DNA of 64,000 bases from Talaromyces rugulosus (lineage: Eukaryota > Ascomycota > Eurotiomycetes > Eurotiales > Trichocomaceae): assembly GCF_013368755.1 (NCBI RefSeq), contig NC_049562.1:2790001-2854000 (forward strand). The letters run 5' to 3'. The position numbers and the translations under genes were made by a program. The notes beneath the pieces are model-generated. The model made no database searches, had not been told where the DNA came from, and worked only from the letters and a program-made list of their open reading frames with translations. This document shows, one piece after another, positions 21,574 to 32,809 of this stretch. Each line of letters opens with the position of its first letter. Position 1 is the first letter of the stretch.

Positions 21574-23652
21574 CTAATACAGCCCATTCCCAGCAGCCAT
21601 GCGCACAAAGTCAAACGGAACGTTCTGGCCCACGAGAACGCGTAGTGTCTCGACGGTCGTCCACGCATTGACATCGTCTATACCATATGCGGTCCAGCCA
21701 GCACTGGCAGCGACCCTCAACGGATCTCCCTTGCGCGGCCCATTTGTCAGGTCTAGAAACACTTTACCTCGGGTCGACGGCGGCGAGGAATGGCCACTAC
21801 TGCGATAGTGGCGGAGAAGCGGTTGCACTAGCAGCGATTTTTCAGGAGGCAGCGCAGAAACAATGACAAACGGCTGCTCGACTAGCTTGACGGACTGGAT
21901 CGATGTGAAAGGCTCTAGCCCGGCAGCAAGGGGTCCCGATGCTTTGAATCCGACCGTGTATATAGTGCCCACATCCAGACTGCGAAGCGCAAATATTGCT
22001 GCTGCGGCGTCGCTTTCCGACCCCGAAAGTACAATGACGGCCCGGCCCCGGTATGCCGAGGGCACATAGTCTCTAGTCAAAGTGGCCCGGATGCCCTTCC
22101 ACGTTGTGTTCTCGCCGATGAATTTGGTTTGTCGTTCGTCTGTTTCATCGTCGGTGACTGTGATTGTGTCCACAGAGCCAATGGCTCGAGCCGCATCGCT
22201 TTTGCTGGGTATGTATGACGCTGAGCTGGTCAGGGGCGGGTTGACATATGCACCGCCAAACCCGGGCTGCATGATCACCGACTCAATCGACCCTCGGGGT
22301 CCGCGGTCGATGCAGTTGACGCTGTGCGGCAGCCCGAGCTCATTGAAGCATTTCTCCATAAACATGGACTGTGACGTTGAGCGAAAAGTGCCGATGGCAT
22401 ACATGTCTCGTTTGGGAAGTTGGCCCATGATGTGAAGCGCCTTGTTAATCTCGGCAGCAGTCAGCTGGCCCGGCGCAGCAATCATCGGTAGTAGAGGATG
22501 TGTAATAGGCGAAAAGACTGTGTTTAATGCTCGCGACAACTGGCCCGTTTGGCCCATGTTGACTGCGGATAAAGGCGGATAAGAATACTCGGCCTTGATG
22601 ATAGACCGGAAGTACTCCAGCTCGTAGTTTTCCTCTATCGTGTTGACCATGGCGATCATCTTGACGATATCTGCATAGCGAGCCCCTTCCTTGAACAAGC
22701 TTAGAGCCTCTGGCGAGGTCCATTTCCACGAGCCAGAAAAGTCGTGAAAGGCCGACATGATAGTACTGTTTCCCCGGTGCTCAGACAAATCTTTCCGGAT
22801 ATTTTCCGGAAGCCACAGCTCGACATCAATATACTCAATCCCCCATTGGATAGCCCGTCGAAGATACTTGTGAAACAGCGCTGGGTCTTCCATCGGAAAC
22901 TTGCCGTTTTCCTTTACACATCGAGTCGTGAAAATGATGGGCAACTCCGTGTGTTGCCGCAATAGCATCACCTGCTGCCCGACATACTTCAAGCTCGGCA
23001 CAGTACTACTACGTTTATCGGCGTTCGAACTTGAACCTGCCTCCTCTAGAAGATCGACACGAAGCTCAACCGCATCCGACCCGACAGACAGGATATCAAG
23101 ATTCGGCAAGGCGGCACGCACGTCGGGAAACGTGGTCGAAATGAAATTCGTGCGTTGTTTGTTCGCCAGATCGTCATGTGGCCGTCGCTGGCCCAGAATC
23201 AGTGACAAGAAACGGGTGAGATCCCGGCGGAAAAAGGGAGTTTCGCGTGAGTATAAAAATTCGTAGTGGCAGCCTTCCGACAGTCTGTCGACAGGGAAAG
23301 AACCGTCATCGATGCAGTGGGTGTTGACAAGCAACAACTTTGAAGGATCACCGAGACCCTCGGACATGGTCTTTTCAAAGTCACCGTTCAGAATCCCTAG
23401 CACAACGGCATCGCTCCCAGACACGACTTTAGACAGCACTGAGACAGTCGTCCAGGCCTTGCCCAGCACTTCGGCGACGACCTGAAGGATGGCTTCTCGA
23501 CCCAGGCTATACACGATCACTACAGTTCGTTTCGAGACTGAAAGAGTCGGACGGCCACCACCAGCACTCCCCCCGCCATTTTCGACGTCCGTGTCTCTGG
23601 CCAGAGCGACAACAGGCGTCGAGACCAGGGTTTTCACCTCAGTCGTCGCCAT
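21574..23652 (-). CDS. qutR: Quinate repressor QutR-like protein (AROM-derived)
   Basis: A single exon of 692 residues from the ATG at 23652. QutR (Neurospora QA-1S) represses quinate-catabolic genes and arose from the last three domains of the pentafunctional AROM enzyme. Residues about 40-165 are a decayed shikimate-kinase-like part without a P-loop. Residues 170-385 are a type I dehydroquinase-like domain, and about 415-692 a shikimate-dehydrogenase-like domain. In the dehydroquinase part the usual active-site residues are still present (E196 and R198 in VELRVDLL, H303 in SAFHDF, K331 in DIVKMI, plus MGQTGQLSRALN). The dehydrogenase part has lost them: NTDW reads NTTW at 515-518, and the catalytic-lysine motif reads GGAYVNPPL. 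No quinate genes lie nearby. It is shorter than A. nidulans QutR (about 930) at the N-terminus, so a paralogue is possible. Confidence 0.85.
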   Translation of the reverse strand: MATTEVKTLVSTPVVALARDTDVENGGGSAGGGRPTLSVSKRTVVIVYSLGREAILQVVAEVLGKAWTTVSVLSKVVSGSDAVVLGILNGDFEKTMSEGLGDPSKLLLVNTHCIDDGSFPVDRLSEGCHYEFLYSRETPFFRRDLTRFLSLILGQRRPHDDLANKQRTNFISTTFPDVRAALPNLDILSVGSDAVELRVDLLEEAGSSSNADKRSSTVPSLKYVGQQVMLLRQHTELPIIFTTRCVKENGKFPMEDPALFHKYLRRAIQWGIEYIDVELWLPENIRKDLSEHRGNSTIMSAFHDFSGSWKWTSPEALSLFKEGARYADIVKMIAMVNTIEENYELEYFRSIIKAEYSYPPLSAVNMGQTGQLSRALNTVFSPITHPLLPMIAAPGQLTAAEINKALHIMGQLPKRDMYAIGTFRSTSQSMFMEKCFNELGLPHSVNCIDRGPRGSIESVIMQPGFGGAYVNPPLTSSASYIPSKSDAARAIGSVDTITVTDDETDERQTKFIGENTTWKGIRATLTRDYVPSAYRGRAVIVLSGSESDAAAAIFALRSLDVGTIYTVGFKASGPLAAGLEPFTSIQSVKLVEQPFVIVSALPPEKSLLVQPLLRHYRSSGHSSPPSTRGKVFLDLTNGPRKGDPLRVAASAGWTAYGIDDVNAWTTVETLRVLVGQNVPFDFVRMAAGNGLY

Positions 23653-25385
23653 CTGGCAACAGAAAGAAAATATCTCGAGAGTAGCAACTATCGACGATAT
23701 CTCGGCTGGAGCATGCTTGACAGACTTGTTTCTCTTTGATAGCGGATCGCCCGGAGATGGTAGAGTGAAGACGCCGACACTGAATATTCCAGATACCAGC
23801 AAGTATAGCTATGTCTCGGATCTGTCGACCGCGTAGATTTAAAAAAGTAGAAGTAGACTGCTTGTGGTCATACAAGTTGAAATCCAGTGCTGGGGTTGGT
23901 ATGAAGCGAATGCCAAGCGATAGATAGACCACCTCCTCTCCTCTGCAATAGCCGCTGCATGTAAAACAACTTTAGCCTGTACAACAACAAATCACACCCT
24001 TGTAGTCCTTTTACCCCAAGGCCCAAATCCAAATAAATAAGACGGAGACAATCGGTCAGAAGAATGACACAATTAAAACCCAACCCCGTGTCTGCCTGGA
24101 TATTATTATTGCTGAGGTAGTGCGCGCGTGTGTCTGTGTGTGTGGGTGTGTGTGTGGGTGTGGCACGGGGGGGAGTGGTGATAAGGCTTTCTCTTCCTCT
24201 CTCGGGGCTTGCTCCGACTTCTTTTTTCTAAAAAAAGCGGATTGGTTTTCCCTAAATCAGCGACTTATCATTGGCCGCAGCGACTCTCTCTGACAAGACA
24301 AGAAACGCCTGAGCCAATTTTGGCATATGGAGTCAACTAGTTGGTAAGAAAAGAGTAGTACAGTCACACCAATCCCAAGTACACTAATAATCCCAAGGTG
24401 GGGGGGTAGAGTCGTAGTAGTAACAGTAGTACCGATTTATCCGGAACCAGTGGCAGTGGCGGATGAAACGGGAGTCAGTTGCATTCAATTCAAAATCCAC
24501 GACAGACTACTACAGAAGAAATCGAGGTTGTAGCAGCGAGAGAGAAGTTGATGCTTGGCTCGACGGGGCGTTATTTCCCCGGGTTTTGCGGCGGTGCGGG
24601 CCCGGCATTAGTTCTTCCGCCAATAACATCACAACTACGAAATTATAGTAAATCAGTGATTACTCGGTGACATTCTCAGAATCAACTTTTGCTCTTTATA
24701 AATGTAAATAAAAAAAAAAGAGTACAGAGAACCAGAACGAGACATACATCTCTTGCAAACATGGCATGACAACCGTATCTTCCCTTCTAGATGGAAAAAA
24801 ATATGAGATATTGAATTGCCAATACGAAGAGAAGAAGAATAAAGAACCAAGGCAGGGCGTTCTATAGTCAATGCAGCAGCGAAAAAAAAGAGAGAGAGGT
24901 AAGGACAGGTGCCCGCTGGGTATTCAAACGATGGAAGAGTCAAAATAAATAGACTGGCGCAAAGCTCAGATCGCTGAGAAAGTAATGGTCGTAATGGTCT
25001 GACCCCAAAAAAAACCGCTGTTCGGGCCAGCCACATCTCGTTATTACAAGGCGAAAAAAAGAAAGAAAAAGAAAAACGATATCATCATTATATTCATCGG
25101 GGATATTTCGGTATGTACGGGATGTCATTCGGGGAATCGTCAAACAAAGCGGGTGGTGAGTGTTGCGTGAACAGGGGTATCAACGTCCGCTTCTCCAAAA
25201 TTGCTAGTCGCATCAGGCAATAAGCGGCTGAAAAAGATACTGGCCTTGGCGAGGCCTGGGTTTGCCGGGAAATGGAGAATCAGTCTGCCAAGGAGGAGAA
25301 TTGATTTTCCTCGAATAATCAATCATGTCGAGGATAAGAACGAATGGATGCATTGATGAGGCCGTGAACGTTTCACGTCGCTACT
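23653..25385. other. Intergenic with GT-rich tract
   Basis: 1.7 kb between two minus-strand genes. It holds the qutR-like leader (to about 23830) and promoter, then a GT-rich tract at 24121-24165, then C/T- and A-rich DNA and the 3' flank of the DENN gene (from about 24660). Open frames on both strands are short and have no family features. Confidence 0.4.
24121..24165. repeat. GT-rich simple-sequence tract
   Basis: Imperfect (GT)n with GGGTG interruptions, about 45 bases, about 470 bp upstream of the qutR-like start. Confidence 0.75.
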
Positions 25386-28300
25386 CTATGGAGGCGAAAT
25401 GGCCAGCCCATTCATCAGCTTTGGCAGGGGTTTTCTTCTGGCATTGTTGGCAGTCTTGGAAATCCGAGGCATGCCCTGGACCATTCGCGGCTCCTTCATA
25501 TAAGCATGGTCAAGCTTAGCGGGCGCTGTACAGAACGTCAGCGTATCAGCCATAAGCCATGAAGAGAGAGAGATATATATAATCAACTAACCTCGTTTGA
25601 TCAACTCGGAATAATCATCTACCATGCTCTGCTGCGCCCGACTCGTGGGTGGAAACGAGGTCGCCGCGGCCGACCGCCAGAGATGGTCCGCTGTATTCGA
25701 CAAAAAGTCGGTCGCCATGCGTCCGGAAAAGAGCGAAGACCGGCCACGGTTTCGTTTTGACAGAACGATTTCGTCGAACAAAACAATAGTCGGGTCCTTG
25801 GCCTTGGGGTTAACCCTCTCGCGTTCGCCGATGAACTCGTTGAATGCTGCGTTTCATGTCAGTAACACCTCTAGTGTCTAAGCAATTAGGACATACCCTG
25901 AGTCTGTTGGAGAACAGTCATGTACTCGGCGTGTTCATGAGGCAAGCTTTTCAAAAACGCGTCCATGTTAAAATGGTACGTCAATCCTGACTTTTTCTGC
26001 TCCTTGGTGGCTGGTATCATAAACTTTTTATATGTATACAACAAGCTAGCAAAGCAGCGCACAAACGCCGCCCGAATTTGTTCAGGATGGAAAGCAGCAG
26101 GGCACACTAGGCAAATCAAGGAGACGCATCGTCCATGAGCAAATGTCTTGCATCCAGTGCATTTAAACATTCCTTCGTCGGCCTTTTCGTCGCAAATCGT
26201 ACAGATGATCTTGTCATCGCGCGGAAGAAGCTGCATACAATGCCCTTCCACCCAGCAGGTACTGTCAGTGTCGAATACAGGCTGTGCAACAGCTTGGGGA
26301 ACAATCGTTGATGCAGCAATCGTCGATGTAGCATAAACAGACGGCGCATATGTGGACATTCCGCCGTAGTCAGTGTTCAGTGTGGTTACGGACAAGTTTG
26401 AAGCATGGCCGAGGAAAGGGACGCTCGGTCGCCGTGGCACACCTCTTCTCTCCGCACCAAACGAGGAACTGCGTCGTGAAGCGGCATCAAAATGCCCCGA
26501 TCGCTTTTCACGGAGGGACGCTTGTAAAGCCATACCCGAGTCATTCCGAGACACTGGAGTAGCCGGCAGTGGCGGAGGGAAATGCCCTGATATCGGTGAG
26601 CTGGTTCTGGGAGACGGCGGTGACCCGGTCTTGGATGTGGAGCTTGTTCCTGGCCGTTCGTTTCCTCGTGAGTAGCCCCTTGACGGCGTTTGTTCGTCCC
26701 GGGCGTGTAAGAATGCATTGTAAATTGGTGTCTGTGCGGGTGATGATACTCCGTGATCACTGCCAAAAGAACTCGAGTTCAGGCCCGCGTAACGAGACAG
26801 GTGGGTCGATCCAGCCTTGGAGTGAAAAATGGCTCCATTTTCAGAAGGGAAAGAATCAAAAGGATATGCTTCGATAGCGTAGGCTGGCGGGCCAGGTCGC
26901 ACGCCGAACCTGTTATGATGGGGAGCTGCAAGTTGAAGAAGGGAAAGGAGTTTTTTGCGTTGGTGGCGAGGGAGTGGTGTTGGATTTACGTCGCTCTCGA
27001 TCGTATCCGAGTCAAGATCGACCAGAACAAAATTGTCTGAAGGCAGCTCGACTTTTTCGTATCGTCTCTCGATTCCGACAACATACGGGCAGGGAGCCTC
27101 CAGTGCCTGGATGAGACGGGCAGGCAAAACTGGAATGAGAATTCCAGTCCACGTAAAAGGAAATAAAAGATCCACAAGAGCCCTTGTGGCTAGATACAGC
27201 ATCGATGTATGGGATGAGAGAAAAATGATACGAGATTCCGCCAAAGCGTACTACAAGAAGTCAGTATTTCATTAGAGTTTTAAAACAACATGGGAAACGA
27301 CCCACCTCAAACAGGATAACCATGTTGGATAAAGACAAGGAGCGGAAGAGTGCGTATAAATCAGTCTGCACGCAATTAGCATGCCTATTCAAAATGATAT
27401 ATTTAGAAAGATATATACTCACGTTCCGAGACCCGGGAAGCTCATTAGGGGCTTCCTTGCGAGCAAAAAGTCGCAACTCTCGTACGGACAGTTCGACTTG
27501 AGTTTTGGACGATAACGGACTGAATGCCTCGGTGCAGAGATTCATGACATATCGTTCCAAAGGCTGCCAGATACCAACAGTTGGCGAGGAGGCCGGTACT
27601 CGCAAGACACCGCTATTAGTCCTAGGAACGGACACGGCCTTGAGCCACTCCTTCCAGAAACTGGTCATGGAAGCATTCTTTCCCATGATGCCATAGGCCC
27701 GAGGAATCCAGAAGCCAGTGTCGTCTGTCAGGCCTTCAATCTTAGATGCGGCTCCGTGGCGCACGGGTCGAAGAAGATCGGTCATCAGCCCGATCTTCTC
27801 CTCGACTGCACTAATGTCGTCTTCCAGCTTCTCTCGTTCAGCAGACCCGGACGGAACGGTGGGCAGGCAGGCTAGTAGGGAAGACAGCTTTGCTCGCTCC
27901 TCGGCCAGTCTGCCTCCGAGACTTGCGGCAAGTTCTCGTTCCTCATCGGTCATATTATCCTTGCGCCACTCCTCGCAGCATTCTTCAAGGGCTTCGGCAG
28001 CCTTTTGGCCTAATGGAATCCACAAAATGAGGCACACACCGTGCAGTTTGCTGCCATCGCCGGTGGTCATGATGAAGCCATGCCATGTCGAACGCGGCTT
28101 TTGATCGGAGGAGACAATATTGATATCGTTGGGGAAAGCGAACATGGGCACGTAGTCGGGGAACGTTCCCCGCTGAACACCTTCTTCGGTCATTCCTTTC
28201 TGAGGGTATCGATCAAGCAAGACCGGTTCAAACCTTCTCTTCAGGGGGTGCATGGCCGGGGACGTTTCAATCGGCTGAGGGACGGGTATGACGGAGTTGT

Positions 28301-29039
28301 AATTGCTTAATCGTCGAGACGTGCGAACAGAGGCTATTAAACACCAAAAAGTTAGACACAATTTTCCTCACAAACTACCAGGCCTGGCCCACTTACCTTG
28401 GCGAGCAACGGATGGCTGCCTTTTCATACTGTTCATGTCCCGAAACGACCGCCGAACACTGCCGATGCCCGACTTGAGCGGATTCGTCGACGCGGGTTTT
28501 TCTTCGGACACGATCTTTTGCATTTTGGCTCTCGGTTTGGGGCGAGCGGGCGTGATGGCGCCGGCACTGAGGCTCAAGTCGGACAAGAATGACTCTCGTT
28601 CCGAAGCGAACTTGAGCAGGGCCTTGTCAAAGTCGAACTCGCCATTCGGGAGCTCGAATCCGCTCAGCATGCCGGAGCCGGCACGAATGGTCATGCTGCT
28701 CCGGTTGCTCCCCGTGCCCTGCGACGACTCGGCCAGCTTGGACTCGCCCGACAGGATTGACAGGCGGGCATCACTCGACGACAGTTTGGACAGTCGATTC
28801 TGCGAGCTGCGGTGGCGGCTGTTTGCAGCAACAGCGATGGCATCTTCATCGGTTTCTTCGTGCTCTGAATCCTCCTCAATGGTATCGGAGATGGCGGGCC
28901 CGGGGGCACTTTCTCGATTGCTCACGTATTCATTGCGCAGTTTCCAGTAGGTGTCCTCGACTTCCTTGCCATCGAGGCCGGCGATCCAGAAGAAGTCGGC
29001 GAGCGGGCTGGACGGCTCGGAGGGGGTTGCTAGAGACAT
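25386..29039 (-). CDS. DENN (AEX-3) domain protein with embedded C1 zinc finger
   Basis: Six exons, 29039-28397, 28333-27423, 27365-27306 (60 nt), 27250-25897, 25846-25592 and 25525-25386, encode 1120 residues. DENN proteins are exchange factors or regulators of Rab GTPases in membrane traffic. The N-terminal 215 residues are Ser-rich. The upstream-DENN part contains VQRGTFPDYVPMFAFPNDIN and STWHGFIMTTGDGSKLHGVC. The core DENN continues through RSLSLSNMVILFEYALAESR and LFPFTWTGILIPVLP. A Ser/Pro-rich insert follows, then a C1-type finger (H-x12-C-x2-C-x10-C-x2-C-x4-H-x2-C-x7-C around ICTICDEKADEGMFKCTGC). The downstream-DENN part contains FVRCFASLLYTYKKFM and the final exons. An acidic coiled region with Glu-rich helices sits between the upstream and core parts. 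The substrate Rab is unknown. Confidence 0.88.
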
Positions 29040-30840
29040 CCTTGCGGTAGGCGACGGAGGCTGTTGTGAGCGCGCATTGGCTTGTGATTATTTTTTTGGG
29101 GGATGGACTGGCTTCTTTGCTCCTGCTCGCGGCCAATGGCGAGGGCGATCACACAGACTGACTGCAGCTGGGGAGAAGGTTAGTTTATGATTGTGGGTAT
29201 TAGTGCAGGAGAAGCGATGCACACATAGTTGATTGTTTATCGTGATGGGAGAGAAGACAAGAGGGGGGGGATGTGGGTGTGGGTGTGTGTGGTTTAGTGA
29301 GGTGAGTTAATTACTTAGGGGGGGCCAAGTTGGTTGTCGCGGGGTTGCTGGCTGGGACGGACAAAGATGATAGCTACGTACCGGACGGTGGTGGCGGACA
29401 AAAGGACTGCCGGAAACCGAACAGCGAGAAGCGGAAGAAGGAACAGAAGGAAGGTATTCAAGACCACACGAAGCGATGCGAAAAGAATCACAACAAAGAA
29501 GGAAAGTCAAAAAAAAAAAAGAAGCTCTTACTGTCTCTGTCTCTCCATCGCTAGTGAGAAAGTTTAGGGAGGTTCGCTCCGCACACACGCAAGACACACG
29601 CACTGGCGCTAGTCCCCATCAGGCTAATCGGCTGCTGATAGCTGGTTTTTAGCCCTGACGCAGGAACGCCTAAAGCAAGTATGAATTAATATTGATCACT
29701 ACGTACTACTATAGTAGTGGTGGTAAGTGCGACTCTTTTCTCTGCTGCTGCTACTCCACCGGGAGCAATGCCTGCGATCTACACCAATTAAGAACGGGCT
29801 AGACCAGCTTCTGCTCGCTTCCATGTCAGCACGAGCAAGGAGAGACAGATAGGCAGCCAGGCTCAGGCAGCCAGGCTTGCACACCGCATTTGTTTCCACC
29901 ATAGACAGTTGTTGTGCTTATCCTGGCTCAATTGCTTCTGTTACGCGCATGAGCCATTATACGTCGCTGGAAGAGAAACAGCACACAGCATTGCAGCATT
30001 GCAGCAATTGCTATGACAATCATACTGTCATCATGCTCCTATACTGATTTCCATAGTTACTTAGTGTGGTAGTGGAGCGGGGGAGCTTGGGCTGCCGAAA
30101 CGCCGCTTTGGGCAAGGGCCCAGAAGTGGGGCCCTCGTTTGCGTACAGAATGGGCCTCCGCTAGTCCCAATTTGTCCATGCCGCATGGAACGACCTTCTC
30201 AAACTGGCCCAATTTTGGCCTGGCGGGTGGGCCCGGTGCTGTCCAATAAGAATGCATATCAGACACTTTTCTGGCATTCTATTGGCTGCAGCTCAGCTAC
30301 GCCACCACCGCGCCCCACATGCATCCCATTGACAAAACCGCTTCATCGTCCATTCCTTGTTTTTGTTGTTTGGTCAATTAATACGTAGTGACGCAAATCT
30401 TGGCCCTTTTTGTCTTGCGGTTTTTGTACAGAGCATATATACCTACGTAATTTGGTAGTTTATACCACTACAGTTAGGACACTACAGTGCTACAGAGAGT
30501 ATTATTATTTCAGACATGATCGACGCAGTTGTGCTCGGCCGTGTTTCAGCCCGTTCAGGCACATGTGAAACGTCGAGTGTTTGTTATATAGTGGTATCCG
30601 TATAGTACGAGTCGAGGGCCTCTGACGTCGGTTAATAATCCTAGTATCCTATGCAGAACCGCGGTACTGGACGGACCCTAGGCCCGTTTCAGCCACAAGG
30701 CTTGTGGTATGACGAACACCTTCCGCTTGCTTTCCTATTGGAGGGCCCGGGCCGTATTTTATATCCAAGCTTAATCTCACTAAATATCTGTCTTCTTTCA
30801 AATTACTCTGTTAAAAGAATAAATAAACAAATACGTCCAA
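29040..30840. other. Intergenic, promoter of DENN gene and 3' flank of trappc13
   Basis: 1.8 kb. Purine-rich and GT-rich tracts occur near 29250-29300, and an A-run at 29510-29520. The right half is AT-rich with short direct repeats (e.g. CATTGCAG twice near 29990-30004). No gene is supported on either strand. Confidence 0.4.
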
Positions 30841-32082
30841 CTACTGCCGTTTCCTCGTAAGCAAATTGCCCGTGGTGAGAAACCCTCGATCGCCCATGGT
30901 ACTCCGCCATTCAATGGATAGCTGCCCCAGCGTCGCTCGCCCATCCCGTTTGAGGTCCTTTTGAAGACCCTCCAGCCCATCGGATTGCCCGGCCTCTTGC
31001 TCAATCAGGAATGCCACCTGCAAAATATCCCGGGGGTTCATGATTGGACGCTCGACCCCGACCTTGTCCGGCCGTTCCAAGTCCCAGTTCAACGTTTGCG
31101 CCTTGAAAGGCGGCTTTGCGTTGAGCGTTGTTTTCTATGAAGAACAAAAAGAGTCAAGGGTTAGTCAAATCACATTTAGATTCAGTTTAGAATAAAGTCC
31201 ATACCTCAACAACCACCGACCCGTCTCCGACATTCTCGAGCTGTGCTTCCAGCGCATAGCGAAGAAGACGGGCTTTGCCATACGGGCCCAACGTCTTGTT
31301 GTCGATCTCCAGAGGCGCCAACTCCGACGCCTTTGTGCGAACACTGAGGCACGGCTGCGCGATGAATTGGTAGAGCTTGCGGAACGTGCGGACTCTGCCT
31401 CCAGCGGCATGGCTGGCATCGGCCATCAGAGTCTCGCTATAACTGACATTGACCGCGAGTATATGGTTGCCTTCTTCCTTGAGATCAAACTGGATGATCC
31501 TTTGGAAGGACTCGCCTTGGCCGAGCCCGCCTTCTTTGCGCGCGACTTCGTCCTCTGACGGTTTCAACTCCAGTGGCATCACTTGTGATGGGGTTTGCAT
31601 TTCGGCTATAACTCGAACTGAGCTTACTACTTTGCTGTTTTCATTTTCTGGGAGTTCGTTGTTCACGCATAAAGAACAGGCAAACGTTTCTCCGACGTAG
31701 GCGGACCCAAAAGCCGGGGGGAGGGTGACCTTTAACAGTCAGTCGATACAATGGAATAGACAGCAAATAATAGGTAAACACACATTAGGGCTGAGTGTAA
31801 ATTGACTGTCAAAATCATTCGACGGGTAAGCCAATGAAGCTTTCGGAGATATCCTCGTGTCCTCCGCTGGTAGAGGATGTTGATATGACAATGACGGCCG
31901 GGAGAGTCTATGTTCTTAGTAAAGACGCTATCTTTTCATATATTGTAATGACTTACCGTAAAACTACCCGTCGTATATTAGCCAGATGTTGACATGTGCT
32001 TTTAAGAGGACTAACCTTTGAGAGACACTGCGTGAGGCTCTTTGGGCCCATCGGCCCCAGACTGAGCACGTGGTCGTGCCAT
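30841..32082 (-). CDS. trappc13: TRAPP complex subunit Trappc13 (DUF974), with 7-nt microexon
   Basis: Five exons, 32082-32016, 31963-31957, 31907-31784, 31729-31205 and 31134-30841, give 338 residues. Trappc13 is a subunit of the TRAPP tether/Rab exchange factor in Golgi and autophagy traffic. The start MARPRAQSGADGPKEPHAVS leads into the conserved SLKVLRLSRPSLSYQHPLP segment. To read through it, exon 1 (ending CTC AAA G) and exon 3 (starting ACTCTCC) must be bridged by the 7-nt exon TTTTACG, which supplies Val-Leu-Arg and has a GTAGTT/GTAAGT-bounded context. Further motifs are VTLPPAFGSAYVGETFACSL (exon 4 start), FRKLYQFIAQPCLSVRTK and, in the last exon, MNPRDILQVAFLIEQ. It lies beside, and is divergent from, the SWIM/RING gene (727 bp). 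Confidence 0.88.
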
Positions 32083-32809
32083 ATAGCAGATTTAGGCACT
32101 GCCAAGTTCCAAGCTCGTGCTTGAATGCTTAATTCAATCTCTCGTTGGGAGGTTCCGGAAATTGGTGCGACCCCTCTTTATTGATCTTTCGTTTCTCTGG
32201 TTTTCCAAAGGTGCGCTGAGGGGGTGTTTGTACAAAACAAACATATAATATGATCACTAAATATCTATAAAGATATACGTGATGTGTTTATGTCCCTGCT
32301 TCATCATGTCAGTACTTCCAAAACTCGGATTCGATCCATTCCCCATCTGCTTCTTTGACGCGGGGCCAGCTAATCAAATATGCCGGTGCAGGTATGGCAT
32401 ATGTTCTGTTAGTAACTCACGGGTTTTCAGAGCTATCGTTCCAGCACGTTTACAATGATATGACAGAGGGTGGATTAGAGTCTTGACCGGTGCCGGGTGG
32501 ATGGACCCGACAGCGTGCATAAAGGATGATGTTTGGAGCACCCGGCTCGTGGCCGCTGATTGGGCCCCAGAGACGATCCCCGGACCCACCCACCAGGCGG
32601 TATCAAATTCGCTGGAGGCACCTGCTGTTTTCGCATTTCACCGCACTCACTGCTTTTCTCTCTGATTCTCAACCTGCTGGATGACTGTGCTTTGAAATAA
32701 GGCCGGCATTTTCATCGGGTTTCTCGACCGTTGTTAATTTGGGCGATTGTGCAGCTCTTGCCGCATCTCGTAACCCGGTACCTCAAACTGCAACGGCGTC
32801 GACACCACG
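32083..32809. promoter_or_regulatory. Divergent promoter region, trappc13 / SWIM-RING gene
   Basis: 727 bp between the two start codons. It is C/T-rich close to both starts. No gene is supported; a short minus-strand frame at 32672-32475 has no family features. Confidence 0.45.

Noticed and set aside
29330..29567. Plus-strand Lys-rich frames near the DENN promoter
   Set aside because: They come from A-rich simple sequence and have no homology pattern.
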